From assembly GCA_016777395.1 (NCBI GenBank), contig JADHRO010000018.1, positions 1 to 16,312 of the forward strand: a stretch of 16,312 nt of DNA. Direction: 5' to 3'. Position numbers and translations under genes: made by a program. Source of the stretch: Chitinophagales bacterium. GTDB lineage: Bacteria; Bacteroidota; Bacteroidia; Chitinophagales; UBA8649. Positions 7,941 to 15,931 of this stretch are shown piece after piece. The stretch's first letter is position 1, and every line of letters begins with the position of its first letter. The notes under the pieces are model-generated. The model was not told the DNA's origin, made no database searches, and saw only the letters and a program-made list of their open reading frames with translations.

Positions 7941-9563
7941 ATGAAGCAATTTCTATTTCTTCTTGCTTTCATGCTCTTAGCTTTCATCCCTCCGGTTGAA
8001 GCTGCGCATGATATAAATTACGATTGTCATCCTTATTATGAAGCTGATGGCAACTTTGATAAAACTGTTTTTCTAGAAGCTCTAGTTCTGGATATTGAGA
8101 CATCTGGAGAGGAAAATACTGGCGGTCAAGATAGCATCTGGATCGTTTTCTTGTTAGGCGTTGGTGGCGGTTTAATAGCCCTATTGACACCGTGCGTATT
8201 TCCAATGATACCCTTAACGGTAAGTTACTTTACTAAAGGTTCTGGAGATAAAAAACAGGGTATGTTTCATGCTATTCTTTATGGCTTTTTTATATTCTTG
8301 ATATACACTTTAGTCAGTGCACCTTTTCATTTATTGAATTTAGCCCCGGATATACTAAGTGAGATAGCTACCAATATTTGGCTTAATCTTTCATTTTTTA
8401 TCATTTTTGTTGTCTTTGCATTTTCCTTTTTCGGCTTTTATGAGATTCAATTACCTAATGGGTTAGCTAATAAGGTTAGCAGTGCTGAAAGCGCAGGAGG
8501 AATAATCGGTGTATTCTTTATGGCATTGACCCTCGTAATCGTTTCTTTCTCTTGCACAGGTCCTTTAGTCGGGTCTTTACTGGCAGGGACACTTACTCAA
8601 GGATCATGGTATTTGACAGCTGGAATGGCAGGATTTGGGGTAGCCTTAGGCTTGCCATTTGCTTTGTTTGCCTTATTTCCGGGAATTATGAGTTCATTGC
8701 CAAAGTCCGGTGGCTGGTTAAACACTGTAAAAGTAATTTTAGGCTTTTTAGAATTAGCGCTCGCGCTTAAGTTTTTATCAAATGCAGACCTTGTTGATCC
8801 AAGTACGGTTTTGATAAAAAGAGAAATATTTTTTACAGTTTGGATTATTATTGCTTTCCTAACCGCATCTTACCTTTTTGGTTGGTATTCATTCAAGAAG
8901 GGAATGAAAGAAAAAATAGGGAAAGGACGTATTGCTTTTGGGCTTTTCTTCGTGCTTATAGGTGCTGTATTGATTCCAAGTTTATTAGGAAGAGATATTC
9001 CTATGGTGCGTAACGTAATTGCAGGATTTCCACCACCTATGCAATATTCTATTTTTGCTCACTCCTCTACCACGACCAACAATGTAAGTGAGAAAGATTT
9101 AGCAACTTATAATTTTTCAGACGAGTGTCCGCATGACTTACCGTGCTTTCATGACTTTTTTGAAGCAAAGTGCTATGCAGAACAAACCAACAAACCCTTA
9201 TTCTTAGATTTTACAGGCTATGCTTGTGTAAATTGCAGGAAAATGGAAGAAAATGTTTGGATTGATCCAGAGATATTAAGTATTCTAGCTAATGACGTCG
9301 TATTGGTTTCAATGTATGTAGATGATAAAACTCCATTACCAGCAGAACAATTGTTGACAATAAAAAATGGTGGATATGAAAAGAAATTGAGAACAGAAGG
9401 AAATAAATGGTCTTATTTTCAAGCGATAAACTTCACCTTCGTTTCTCAACCTTTATATGTCATTTTAAGTCCCGACGGATCTACAGTTTTAATGGACCCC
9501 ATCGGTTACACCCCAGATTTAGAAGAATACAAAGGCCTGATTAAAGAAGCATTAGCTAAGTGA
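7941..9563 (+). CDS. dsbD: Thiol:disulfide interchange protein DsbD lacking its alpha domain (beta and gamma domains)
   Basis: Membrane electron conduit that moves reducing equivalents from cytoplasmic thioredoxin to the periplasm. From ATG 7941 the protein has 540 residues: a signal-like segment (1-21, PPVEA before AHD), a short extracytoplasmic stretch of about 45 residues (with Cys29) where a full alpha domain would normally sit, then about eight helices of the CcdA/DsbD membrane domain (about 68-345), and a C-terminal thioredoxin-like gamma domain. The two membrane cysteines are present: Cys85 in LLTPCVFPMIPLTV and Cys205 in FSCTGPLVGS. The gamma active site is GYACVNCRKMEENVW, with Cys429 and Cys432. 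Fused bacterial DsbD proteins are about 565-700 residues; here the alpha function is apparently supplied by the two small proteins encoded directly upstream. Three further cysteines (396, 402, 411) precede the gamma core. ATG 7920 in the same frame is possible, but it would put a polar MPIKSHS extension before the signal peptide. Confidence 0.93.
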   Translation: MKQFLFLLAFMLLAFIPPVEAAHDINYDCHPYYEADGNFDKTVFLEALVLDIETSGEENTGGQDSIWIVFLLGVGGGLIALLTPCVFPMIPLTVSYFTKGSGDKKQGMFHAILYGFFIFLIYTLVSAPFHLLNLAPDILSEIATNIWLNLSFFIIFVVFAFSFFGFYEIQLPNGLANKVSSAESAGGIIGVFFMALTLVIVSFSCTGPLVGSLLAGTLTQGSWYLTAGMAGFGVALGLPFALFALFPGIMSSLPKSGGWLNTVKVILGFLELALALKFLSNADLVDPSTVLIKREIFFTVWIIIAFLTASYLFGWYSFKKGMKEKIGKGRIAFGLFFVLIGAVLIPSLLGRDIPMVRNVIAGFPPPMQYSIFAHSSTTTNNVSEKDLATYNFSDECPHDLPCFHDFFEAKCYAEQTNKPLFLDFTGYACVNCRKMEENVWIDPEILSILANDVVLVSMYVDDKTPLPAEQLLTIKNGGYEKKLRTEGNKWSYFQAINFTFVSQPLYVILSPDGSTVLMDPIGYTPDLEEYKGLIKEALAK

Positions 9564-9654
9564 AAATAAAGATTGACGCACCTATGATTTTGTGCTTATA
9601 TTGACACTCCTCCAAGCAATGAAAATAAACATTTTAGTTTTGTCAAAGAGTAAA

Positions 9655-11913
9655 CTAAGCCAAAGTAAATGAGAAAGTAGCTCCCCCATTTTCATTATTT
9701 TCAATCCAAATCTTTCCATTATGCCTATCTATAATTTTCTTGCATATAGATAAGCCAAGACCTTGGCCAGGAAAATCCTGATAGCGATGTACTCGCTTAA
9801 ACATATTGAAAATACTTTCTTTAAACTCATCAGGAACACCAATGCCATTATCCTTAATGTAATAGACTAATCGATCATTTATTTTAGTAGACCCCACCTC
9901 AATTAAGGTATCATTTGAATCATTAAACTTAATTGCATTAGATATCAAATTCTGAAAAAGTTGTCTTATTTGCGAGGCATCCCCCTGAATTGAATTTAAA
10001 TTGCCTAAGTTAAATTGCACATTTTTTTCAACAATCAAAACTTGTAAATCTGATATAATTGATTGGACAATCTCATCTAAATCTATCGTTTGGTTTTGCA
10101 AATTACTATCCACTTTAGAATAATCTAAAACTCCCTGAACCAAATTCTGCATTCGGATATTATGACTAGTCAATTGAGTTAACAATTGATCCAGTGAACT
10201 ATTTTGTTGTCCTTCCAATTCAATCTGAATCAATTCTGAGATTGCATTTATACTTCTTAAAGGTTCCTTTAAATCATGCGAAAGAATGTATGCGAATCGC
10301 TCAAGCTCTGAATTTTTTGCAATAAAATCTTCCATTTGCTCATTTTGAACAGATAGTTGTTTGACCTTTTCATCTAAAGCCAACTTTAATTTCTGAGGAC
10401 CGGTAATATCACGCGCAAGAACATTTACTTCACGTTCGTTGAGCTTAGAAATAAATGCTGAATAATATGCACTAGAACCATCTTTAAACTCGTGTCGAAA
10501 ATCGTAGGGTTTTAAATCTCCGGTTTGAATACATTCCTTGATTAGCTTTAGGAGGTTTTTAGCATTTTCTGGACTTAAACGTTCAAAAATACTTTTTCCA
10601 ACTATTGATTCGTCACCACTTACTTTAAAATTTACCCCTTCAAAAACTTGCCTATAAAAACCTTCGTCATCTATTACCATCAATAAATCCGGAATAGCCT
10701 CGAGAATAGCACTTATTGTCTGTTTGGATTTATCTATGCGATCTAATGCTAGTTTATATTGAGTAATATCTGATGCAACAATAAGAATTTGATCAGCTTC
10801 ACCTTCATTATTTTTTTTAAATATTTTTGAACGAAGCAACATCCAGACTTCCTCACCATCTTTATCTTTCAGAATAGCCTCCGTTATGAATTCATCTTTA
10901 CCTGAAAGTTGTTTCAATTGATTGCTTGAATCTTTGAGATATTTTATCCATCCGGATTTTTTTTGAGCCTTTGAATTTTTAATCCAATCTTCAGAATCAT
11001 AAGCTAAAAATGATTTACCCTGTAAATTATGGAAGATGATCTTCAATGTTTGTGCATCGAAGACAGTGATAGCATTTGGCAATAACTGAGTAACATCGGT
11101 AATAAAGTTTTCCTGGGATTTAAGTCTTTCTTCGATTTTCTTTTTAGCAGTTATATCTTGGATTGTACCATAAGAAAAATTTATACCATTGTTAGTGTTT
11201 TGATGAAGGGGAACAGATTTTGCGCGTAACCATCTCCAACCTTTATTCTTGGATTGGAATCGATATTCTACCTCCACAAACTTACCTAAACCTTGAGAAT
11301 TCCTAAAGGCAATACTTGCTTCAGTCAACTGATCAACACTTTCTGGGTCAATTTTACTAATTAGAAACTCAACTACATTTTTATCACCTAGATCCTTTAA
11401 ATCGTAGCCATAAGATTGAAGTATATCCGTATTCTGATAAACGTATTCTTTCTTTTGAACATCTAGGATATAATGTATATCTGGATTTATTGACAAGATT
11501 TGACTCAGGGTCTCGTAATTACTTGAATCACTTAACGGAACTAAATCATTGGACTCGGCTGAAATGAAAATACCTAAAATATATGTTTGCTTATCTATCT
11601 CTACTAGAGAGGTATTAATAGCTCCAAAAATGCCCTGACCTTCTTTATTTTTAAAAGTGCGCTTAATCGTATAACTATCAATTTTATGATTAACAAGTTT
11701 TTCTAAATTTTTATAATCGTAGCTCAAATCTCCCAGCCTAGAAAATTCAAGAAAAGACTTTCCCAATAAATCTTCTTTATTCTGTCCTAAAATTTTGATT
11801 GCTTGTTTATTTAGATCTATCAGAGTAAAATCTAAAGTACTAAGCCCCATCGGCAAAGAACTGCTGTGGAATATTTGGTTGAGCTTAGAATTATAGCTAG
11901 AGTTTTGATGCAT
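9655..11913 (-). CDS. Soluble multi-PAS sensor histidine kinase
   Basis: A 752-residue protein without signal peptide or membrane helix, so a cytoplasmic sensor kinase. Four PAS-like regions can be outlined: about 8-120, 135-258 (ending SYGTIQDIT, PAS_3-like with a PAC tail), 268-388 (ending VASDIT) and 398-506 (ending LARDIT). A coiled-coil linker (about 506-540) precedes the HisKA domain with the H-box LERFAYILSHDLKEPLRSIN (phospho-acceptor His546). The ATPase domain has the N-box QLFQNLISNAIKFN (651-664), DNGIG (688-692) and GQGLGLSICKKI (716-727). The protein ends right after the ATPase domain, so there is no receiver, and no response regulator lies nearby; the partner is unknown. The start codon at 11911-11913 is ATG. 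It converges on dsbD with a gap of 91 bases and is divergent from ung across 162 bases. The ligands of the PAS regions cannot be read from the sequence. Confidence 0.93.
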   Translation of the reverse strand: MHQNSSYNSKLNQIFHSSSLPMGLSTLDFTLIDLNKQAIKILGQNKEDLLGKSFLEFSRLGDLSYDYKNLEKLVNHKIDSYTIKRTFKNKEGQGIFGAINTSLVEIDKQTYILGIFISAESNDLVPLSDSSNYETLSQILSINPDIHYILDVQKKEYVYQNTDILQSYGYDLKDLGDKNVVEFLISKIDPESVDQLTEASIAFRNSQGLGKFVEVEYRFQSKNKGWRWLRAKSVPLHQNTNNGINFSYGTIQDITAKKKIEERLKSQENFITDVTQLLPNAITVFDAQTLKIIFHNLQGKSFLAYDSEDWIKNSKAQKKSGWIKYLKDSSNQLKQLSGKDEFITEAILKDKDGEEVWMLLRSKIFKKNNEGEADQILIVASDITQYKLALDRIDKSKQTISAILEAIPDLLMVIDDEGFYRQVFEGVNFKVSGDESIVGKSIFERLSPENAKNLLKLIKECIQTGDLKPYDFRHEFKDGSSAYYSAFISKLNEREVNVLARDITGPQKLKLALDEKVKQLSVQNEQMEDFIAKNSELERFAYILSHDLKEPLRSINAISELIQIELEGQQNSSLDQLLTQLTSHNIRMQNLVQGVLDYSKVDSNLQNQTIDLDEIVQSIISDLQVLIVEKNVQFNLGNLNSIQGDASQIRQLFQNLISNAIKFNDSNDTLIEVGSTKINDRLVYYIKDNGIGVPDEFKESIFNMFKRVHRYQDFPGQGLGLSICKKIIDRHNGKIWIENNENGGATFSFTLA

Positions 11914-12075
11914 TTCTTTTGATTATCCCTTCTCCAAGTAAATATACAGCTAAAAAAGTAGATCTTTTTAAAAAATTTATTTTGATAATAAGGTAAAAAA
12001 CGTACTTTTAAAGAGCTACTTTTTCAAGGCATATTTTTTATATTCAACTTATAATTATTTTGAAGATTCAAATAA
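11914..12075. other. Divergent intergenic region between the histidine kinase gene and ung
   Basis: This very AT-rich 162-base gap must hold the promoters of both divergent genes. On the plus strand a near-consensus Bacteroidota -7 element (TTATTTTG, 12055-12062; consensus TAnnTTTG, one mismatch) lies 13 bases before the ung ATG, but no TTG sits at the proper distance upstream. On the minus strand TATATTTA (7 of 8 matches) lies close to the kinase start, also without a good -33 partner. A 9-base inverted repeat (AAAAAGTAG at 11953-11961 and CTACTTTTT at 12016-12024) is present. None of these is strong enough to name an operator. Confidence 0.35.
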
Positions 12076-12819
12076 ATGAACAAGAACAATTTTCTAAATT
12101 CAAATGATACTTTGTTTGTTTCCAGTTGGATAGACTCCATAAACAGAATCTCAAAAGAAGTAAACATTCAAGCAATTCTAGACTTCGTTTTAGAGCAAGA
12201 AAAGCAAGGGAAAATAACATGTCCGCCCAATCAAAAGATATTTAGTGCCTTCCTCAGCTGCCCATTGGATTCCTTAAAAATTGTACTCATTGGTCAAGAC
12301 CCGTATCACCATCCGGGACAAGCCAATGGGCTTAGTTTTTCGGTCCCCCTAGGTGTTAAAATTCCTCCTTCACTTCGGAATATATTTAAAGAAATCAGAA
12401 GCGATATTGGTCCTTTACGCGCAGAGCATGGTGATTTATCTTCCTGGGCATCGCAAGGTGTGTTGCTACTCAACTCCTTGTTAACTGTAAATGCCTATGA
12501 ACCTGCCTCACACAAAGAAGCGGGTTGGGAAGCTTTTACCGATGCAGTTATTGCAGACATCTCATTGCATCAAAAAAATATTGTTTTCCTGTTGTGGGGT
12601 AAATTTGCTTGTTCGAAAGCAAAACTCATTGATGATCAAAAACACCTTATTTTGCAAGCTATGCATCCGTCACCATTTTCCGCCTATCGCGGTTTTTTTG
12701 GTTGTAAGCATTTCTCTAAAGCCAATACTTATTTAAAAAGGTGTAATAAAGAAGCTATAGATTGGTCCATCCAATCTCAATCGCATTTAGATTTCCCTGA
12801 TTATCGGGATATACAATGA
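12076..12819 (+). CDS. ung: Uracil-DNA glycosylase, family 1
   Basis: Base-excision repair enzyme that removes uracil from DNA by cleaving the N-glycosidic bond. All diagnostic motifs are in place: GQDPYHHPGQANGLSFSV (73-90) with the catalytic general base Asp75, the uracil-recognition Asn133 in LLLNSLLTV, and the DNA-intercalating loop HPSPFSAYRGFFGCKHF (197-213) with catalytic His197. The length is 247 residues against about 220-230 for most family members. The excess is an N-terminal leader and about 17 residues after IDWSIQ, where the family usually ends. These extra codons overlap the end of the convergent gene: bases 12755-12819 are coding on both strands. ATG 12076 is the first start in the frame after the AT-rich gap. 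Function is certain at the family level. Confidence 0.97.
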   Translation: MNKNNFLNSNDTLFVSSWIDSINRISKEVNIQAILDFVLEQEKQGKITCPPNQKIFSAFLSCPLDSLKIVLIGQDPYHHPGQANGLSFSVPLGVKIPPSLRNIFKEIRSDIGPLRAEHGDLSSWASQGVLLLNSLLTVNAYEPASHKEAGWEAFTDAVIADISLHQKNIVFLLWGKFACSKAKLIDDQKHLILQAMHPSPFSAYRGFFGCKHFSKANTYLKRCNKEAIDWSIQSQSHLDFPDYRDIQ

Positions 12820-15310
12820 TCTTCTCCTTACCCGGTATTAAGTCCACGACAGATACATAGGTGCTTGAAAGGGGGAAATCGGGATGAAGATTACCAATTT
12901 CATCTATCAGGTAGGTATGCTCATTTGTTTTAAGCAAAAACCACAATTTAGTTTTATAGGTAAAACTTTCCATTTCTTGAATGCTATCCTCTGTTGAGTA
13001 AGAACAGTAATTTTGCCATTGAGATAGCTGAAATTTAAAGGTATTATTTAATGTGAATGCAAAGGCCTGCTTGGCTTGCAGTAATGAATTTGCAGGCCAA
13101 AAAATCCTGTAGGAACTATCTAAAACTACATTTTCGGTCATTGTCCCATTTGCATCCACCTCAATACTTATGCCATAATCTCCGCCAATAAATTGTCCAT
13201 CTTCAAAATGAAAATAGTTCATTTCATTTTTAGTGGCTAGTGGCTCAAAACGATTTTCAGCTTTACGATTAAGCGCGTAAAAATCACCATCTGTATTATT
13301 AAAATAAATATAGTCTTTACCATTATGCAAAACGTGCTGAATAGGTTTTTTAACTTGCCCTATATTTTTTTTAGGGTTCCATCCCGTTAATGGAGCACCG
13401 GCTTTATCATAGCCGTAAATATTACCGTTATCACAAGCTATCAAATATCTATATTTACCCGATTGGTCATAATTGATTAAGCACATCTCATTGCTTGCTT
13501 TACTTGGTAAATCAATTGGAAATCCATCCACTAAATCTCCATTTCTATCGACTACATAAATTTTTGCAAGGGTATTAAACACATATTGTAGTTTCTTATT
13601 TTTATAATAATCCAATTGGTGAATTTTACTTTGTATTTTCCCTTGAAGACGGATTTTCCATTGCACCTCACCTGATGAATTCAATAAATAAAGTTGGTTA
13701 GCGTCATCTTGAATAAGCAGTTCAAACTTTCCATTATTATGATTTATCACCGTTTGGGGATAGCAAGTGGCTGTCGTATCCAAATTTGTCGTCCATAAAC
13801 GCTTAGATTCAGTTTGTTGAGGCATTTGAAAACCTAATTTACCATTGCAAAAGGTGAGATTACCAATATTAACATATTGAACGCTTATCTGCTCAAACAA
13901 ACTTTGCCAAGTGTTGGGAGTAGATACTTTGCTCAAGTAAGCATGCAAGAGGCTAAAATTCAAATAGAAATCCAAATTGGTTTTACTGGCCGATGCAGCC
14001 TTAAAATTCATATAGTAATCATTGGTTCTCAGGGTCTCTCCCTCATTATGGGCAAAAAGGAATTGTTCAACAACAGCAAAATCAGAACTCATCACCAAAA
14101 GATCATTGACCTTTACAAAGAAGACTTCCTCTGAAAAATAAGCGGTTGTAAAGAACAATTTATTAAGTATCTCTCCTAATTTTGAGGAATAAATTTGCAT
14201 TCCACTCGCCACTGCTGCAGGAGTAATACTCGCATCCAATTCATTGAGAACATCCAAGTATTCCAAATCTCGTAAAGCCAAAACAGCGCCTTGTCTATTG
14301 GTCAGCTCTTCATTGTATGATTCCAAAGTAAAGAGAACAAGACTCTCATCTACTAGAGTATGCAGGCGCTTTAAATCAAAATCAGCATTGAAAAACTCTC
14401 CGTTATTGGCTATCCCTATACCTTGATAGAAAGCTGTATTTGAAGGTAAGAGCTCAGTGCACCTCATAGAGGCAGATTGAAATGACTTTAAGGTATCGAC
14501 TAAAGTTCCTTGTCCACGATTGACAAATCCGCTGATATTGACCAACTCTGGGAAAAAATCTAATTGAAATACAGCATTTGAAGAAATGCGGCTAAACTGT
14601 GTCATCAGTGATGCAGAAGCAGGATTCAACAAATAACTAGTCAAAAAATTTAACTGTGTGGGATTACAGTACAAACGAAGGTCCTCCTCCCCTCCTAATT
14701 CTTGAGCAAGCGTATCCCATGGGTTCTGTTGTTCAGCTAAAGCTATTAATCCATCTTCAACAAAACTTGCTTGGTGACTATACAGTAACACTTGATTGGA
14801 AAGCGCAAATGAAGCTATAGGCAGCAAGCCTGTCGGGTCATTGTTAATTGTCACAACATCCTGCTGTTTGAAACTATTGGTGGTATACTCAATATTGGAT
14901 TGGTCAAAAGCGCTTAGAATATCTTTTATCTGTAGATTTTGATCAATACGAGAAGCTACATATATCCCCAACTGACTATTTCCTGCATTACCATAGGCTA
15001 CGAGAGACTTGGCGTAAATATTTGCTAATTGATTTTGTTGAAAAAATAAATTAAGGGCATTAAGTTCATTCAGGTTGAGTTGAGTACCGATTAACCAATC
15101 TTGTAATTCAAAGGTTTCAAAGTAGGAAAAAGTGTCCACTTTATCGAATACCTCATTCCAATTTTCGCTTTCCAAGGCTATGGGGAACTGCTTTGGAATT
15201 GCTTGAAACAGCGATTTGCTTGCACTTTGCTGGTGATCGACCTTAAAATAAAAATAGGATACAACTCCTAAAGCTAGTAGAATGGCTATTAAAGCAAAGA
15301 CTTTTCTCAC
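12755..15310 (-). CDS. Large membrane-anchored envelope protein: DUF3352-like region plus C-terminal beta-propeller
   Basis: An 851-residue protein with one N-terminal hydrophobic segment (about 4-22, FALIAILLALGVVSYFYF), read as an uncleaved anchor or signal peptide, followed by an extracytoplasmic chain. Residues about 30-520 have no motif I can name, but the alternation of short helices and strands and the overall plan fit DUF3352-like proteins of Bacteroidota. From about 525 onward there are propeller-like or PQQ-like repeats: LLIQDDANQLYLLNSSGEVQW, IYVVDRNGDLVDGFPIDLP, IACDNGNIYGYDKAGAPLTGW and YIYFNNTDGDFYALNRKAE, each with the (D/N)..G turn and an aromatic end. No enzymatic residues are recognisable. 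The start is GTG (15308-15310); a TAA stop lies five codons upstream in frame and no ATG lies between, so GTG is well supported. A possible promoter is at 15329-15360. The 3' end overlaps ung by 65 bases. The function is unknown. Confidence 0.82.
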   Translation of the reverse strand: MRKVFALIAILLALGVVSYFYFKVDHQQSASKSLFQAIPKQFPIALESENWNEVFDKVDTFSYFETFELQDWLIGTQLNLNELNALNLFFQQNQLANIYAKSLVAYGNAGNSQLGIYVASRIDQNLQIKDILSAFDQSNIEYTTNSFKQQDVVTINNDPTGLLPIASFALSNQVLLYSHQASFVEDGLIALAEQQNPWDTLAQELGGEEDLRLYCNPTQLNFLTSYLLNPASASLMTQFSRISSNAVFQLDFFPELVNISGFVNRGQGTLVDTLKSFQSASMRCTELLPSNTAFYQGIGIANNGEFFNADFDLKRLHTLVDESLVLFTLESYNEELTNRQGAVLALRDLEYLDVLNELDASITPAAVASGMQIYSSKLGEILNKLFFTTAYFSEEVFFVKVNDLLVMSSDFAVVEQFLFAHNEGETLRTNDYYMNFKAASASKTNLDFYLNFSLLHAYLSKVSTPNTWQSLFEQISVQYVNIGNLTFCNGKLGFQMPQQTESKRLWTTNLDTTATCYPQTVINHNNGKFELLIQDDANQLYLLNSSGEVQWKIRLQGKIQSKIHQLDYYKNKKLQYVFNTLAKIYVVDRNGDLVDGFPIDLPSKASNEMCLINYDQSGKYRYLIACDNGNIYGYDKAGAPLTGWNPKKNIGQVKKPIQHVLHNGKDYIYFNNTDGDFYALNRKAENRFEPLATKNEMNYFHFEDGQFIGGDYGISIEVDANGTMTENVVLDSSYRIFWPANSLLQAKQAFAFTLNNTFKFQLSQWQNYCSYSTEDSIQEMESFTYKTKLWFLLKTNEHTYLIDEIGNLHPDFPLSSTYVSVVDLIPGKEKIIVYPDNQGNLNAIEIGWTNL

Positions 15311-15328
15311 GAGAACAAAGATTTACAA

Positions 15329-15360
15329 CAAAATTAAATTTTGAAAAAGAAAGTAACGAA
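15329..15360 (-). promoter_or_regulatory. Probable Bacteroidota-type promoter of the 851-residue protein gene
   Basis: On the minus strand TAATTTTG (15336 down to 15329) matches the -7 consensus TAnnTTTG completely. After a spacer of 20 bases upstream comes TTCG (15360 down to 15357), a 3-of-4 match to the -33 element TTTG. Transcription would start near 15323, giving a leader of only about a dozen bases before the GTG at 15310. TAnnTTTG-like strings arise readily in AT-rich DNA, so this is moderate evidence supported by position. Confidence 0.4.
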
Positions 15361-15391
15361 CTTTGAGACTTAAGCTTATAAACTTCAAGTT

Positions 15392-15784
15392 GTGAACAAA
15401 TCAAAATTTAGTATAGCTGCATTGGTGATGGCAATAGCAGTAGCAGTGGGTGCCTTTGGCGCGCATGGATTAAAACCTTATCTAAATGATTATGGTTTAT
15501 CTATTTTCAAAACAGCCAACTTATACCATTTTATTCATGGGATTGGTATGTTTATCGTATTGATATTGGCAGATAAAATAAGTGTGAAACTAAGCCTTTG
15601 GAGTTTTTACAGCTTTATATTAGGAATCGTATTGTTTAGTGGTTCTTTGTACATCTTGGCTTTACGTTCAGCATTTCCCGATATTCCGCTATGGCTAGGA
15701 GCAATTACCCCATTGGGCGGTTTAGCTTTCATTTTGGGCTGGCTAGGAATTGCTTGGAATTTTTTTTCAAAAAAAGAGAATTAG
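15392..15784 (+). CDS. DUF423 family small membrane protein
   Basis: A 130-residue protein with four hydrophobic helices, typical of the DUF423 (YgdD-like) family in both length and pattern. Family marks are AVGAFGAHGLKPYL near the N-terminus, FKTANLYHFIHGIGMF in the middle, LFSGSLYILAL, and the C-terminal LGAITPLGGLAFILGW. It is an inner-membrane protein of unknown biochemical function. The start is taken as GTG at 15392 (MNKSKFSIAALVM), because the next in-frame ATG (15427) would remove half of the first helix. It is transcribed away from the 851-residue protein gene across an 81-base gap. I see no convincing -7/-33 pair on this strand; GAACTTTG at 15358-15365 has one mismatch and a poor upstream spacing. 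Confidence 0.92.
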   Translation: MNKSKFSIAALVMAIAVAVGAFGAHGLKPYLNDYGLSIFKTANLYHFIHGIGMFIVLILADKISVKLSLWSFYSFILGIVLFSGSLYILALRSAFPDIPLWLGAITPLGGLAFILGWLGIAWNFFSKKEN

Positions 15785-15787
15785 CTA

Positions 15788-15817
15788 TTGTATGAAATAA
15801 AAAAGCGACTATCTTTG
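15788..15817 (+). promoter_or_regulatory. Promoter of the tRNA-Asp gene (Bacteroidota -33/-7 type)
   Basis: TTG at 15788-15790, a spacer of exactly 19 bases, then TATCTTTG at 15810-15817, a perfect match to the TAnnTTTG -7 element used by the primary sigma factor of Bacteroidota. The expected transcription start is around 15823, leaving a leader of about 32 bases before the tRNA. This is the strongest promoter signal in the window. Confidence 0.8.
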
Positions 15818-15854
15818 CAGTCCTCAAATAAGTAATTATTAAGGGCAATATTTT

Positions 15855-15928
15855 GGTCTGGTAGTTCAGTTGGTTAGAATACCTGCCTGTCACGCAGGGG
15901 GTCGCGAGTTCGAGTCTCGTCCAGACCG
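15855..15928 (+). tRNA. tRNA-Asp (anticodon GTC)
   Basis: The full cloverleaf can be drawn. The acceptor stem GGTCTGG (15855-15861) pairs with CCAGACC (15921-15927). The D-arm is GTTC...GAAT. The anticodon stem CCTGC (15882-15886) pairs with GCAGG (15894-15898) around loop CTGTCAC, with anticodon GTC at 15889-15891. The T-arm is GCGAG with loop TTCGAGT and CTCGT (15904-15920). The discriminator base at 15928 is G, as expected for aspartate tRNAs. The next bases are CAC, so the 3' CCA is not encoded and must be added after transcription. Confidence 0.97.
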
Positions 15929-15931
15929 CAC

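Noticed and set aside
9634..9658. Inverted repeat TTAGTTT/AAACTAA between convergent dsbD and kinase genes, considered as a terminator
   Set aside because: The stem is only 7 AT-rich pairs with an 11-base loop and no T-run on either strand, and one arm overlaps the kinase stop codon.
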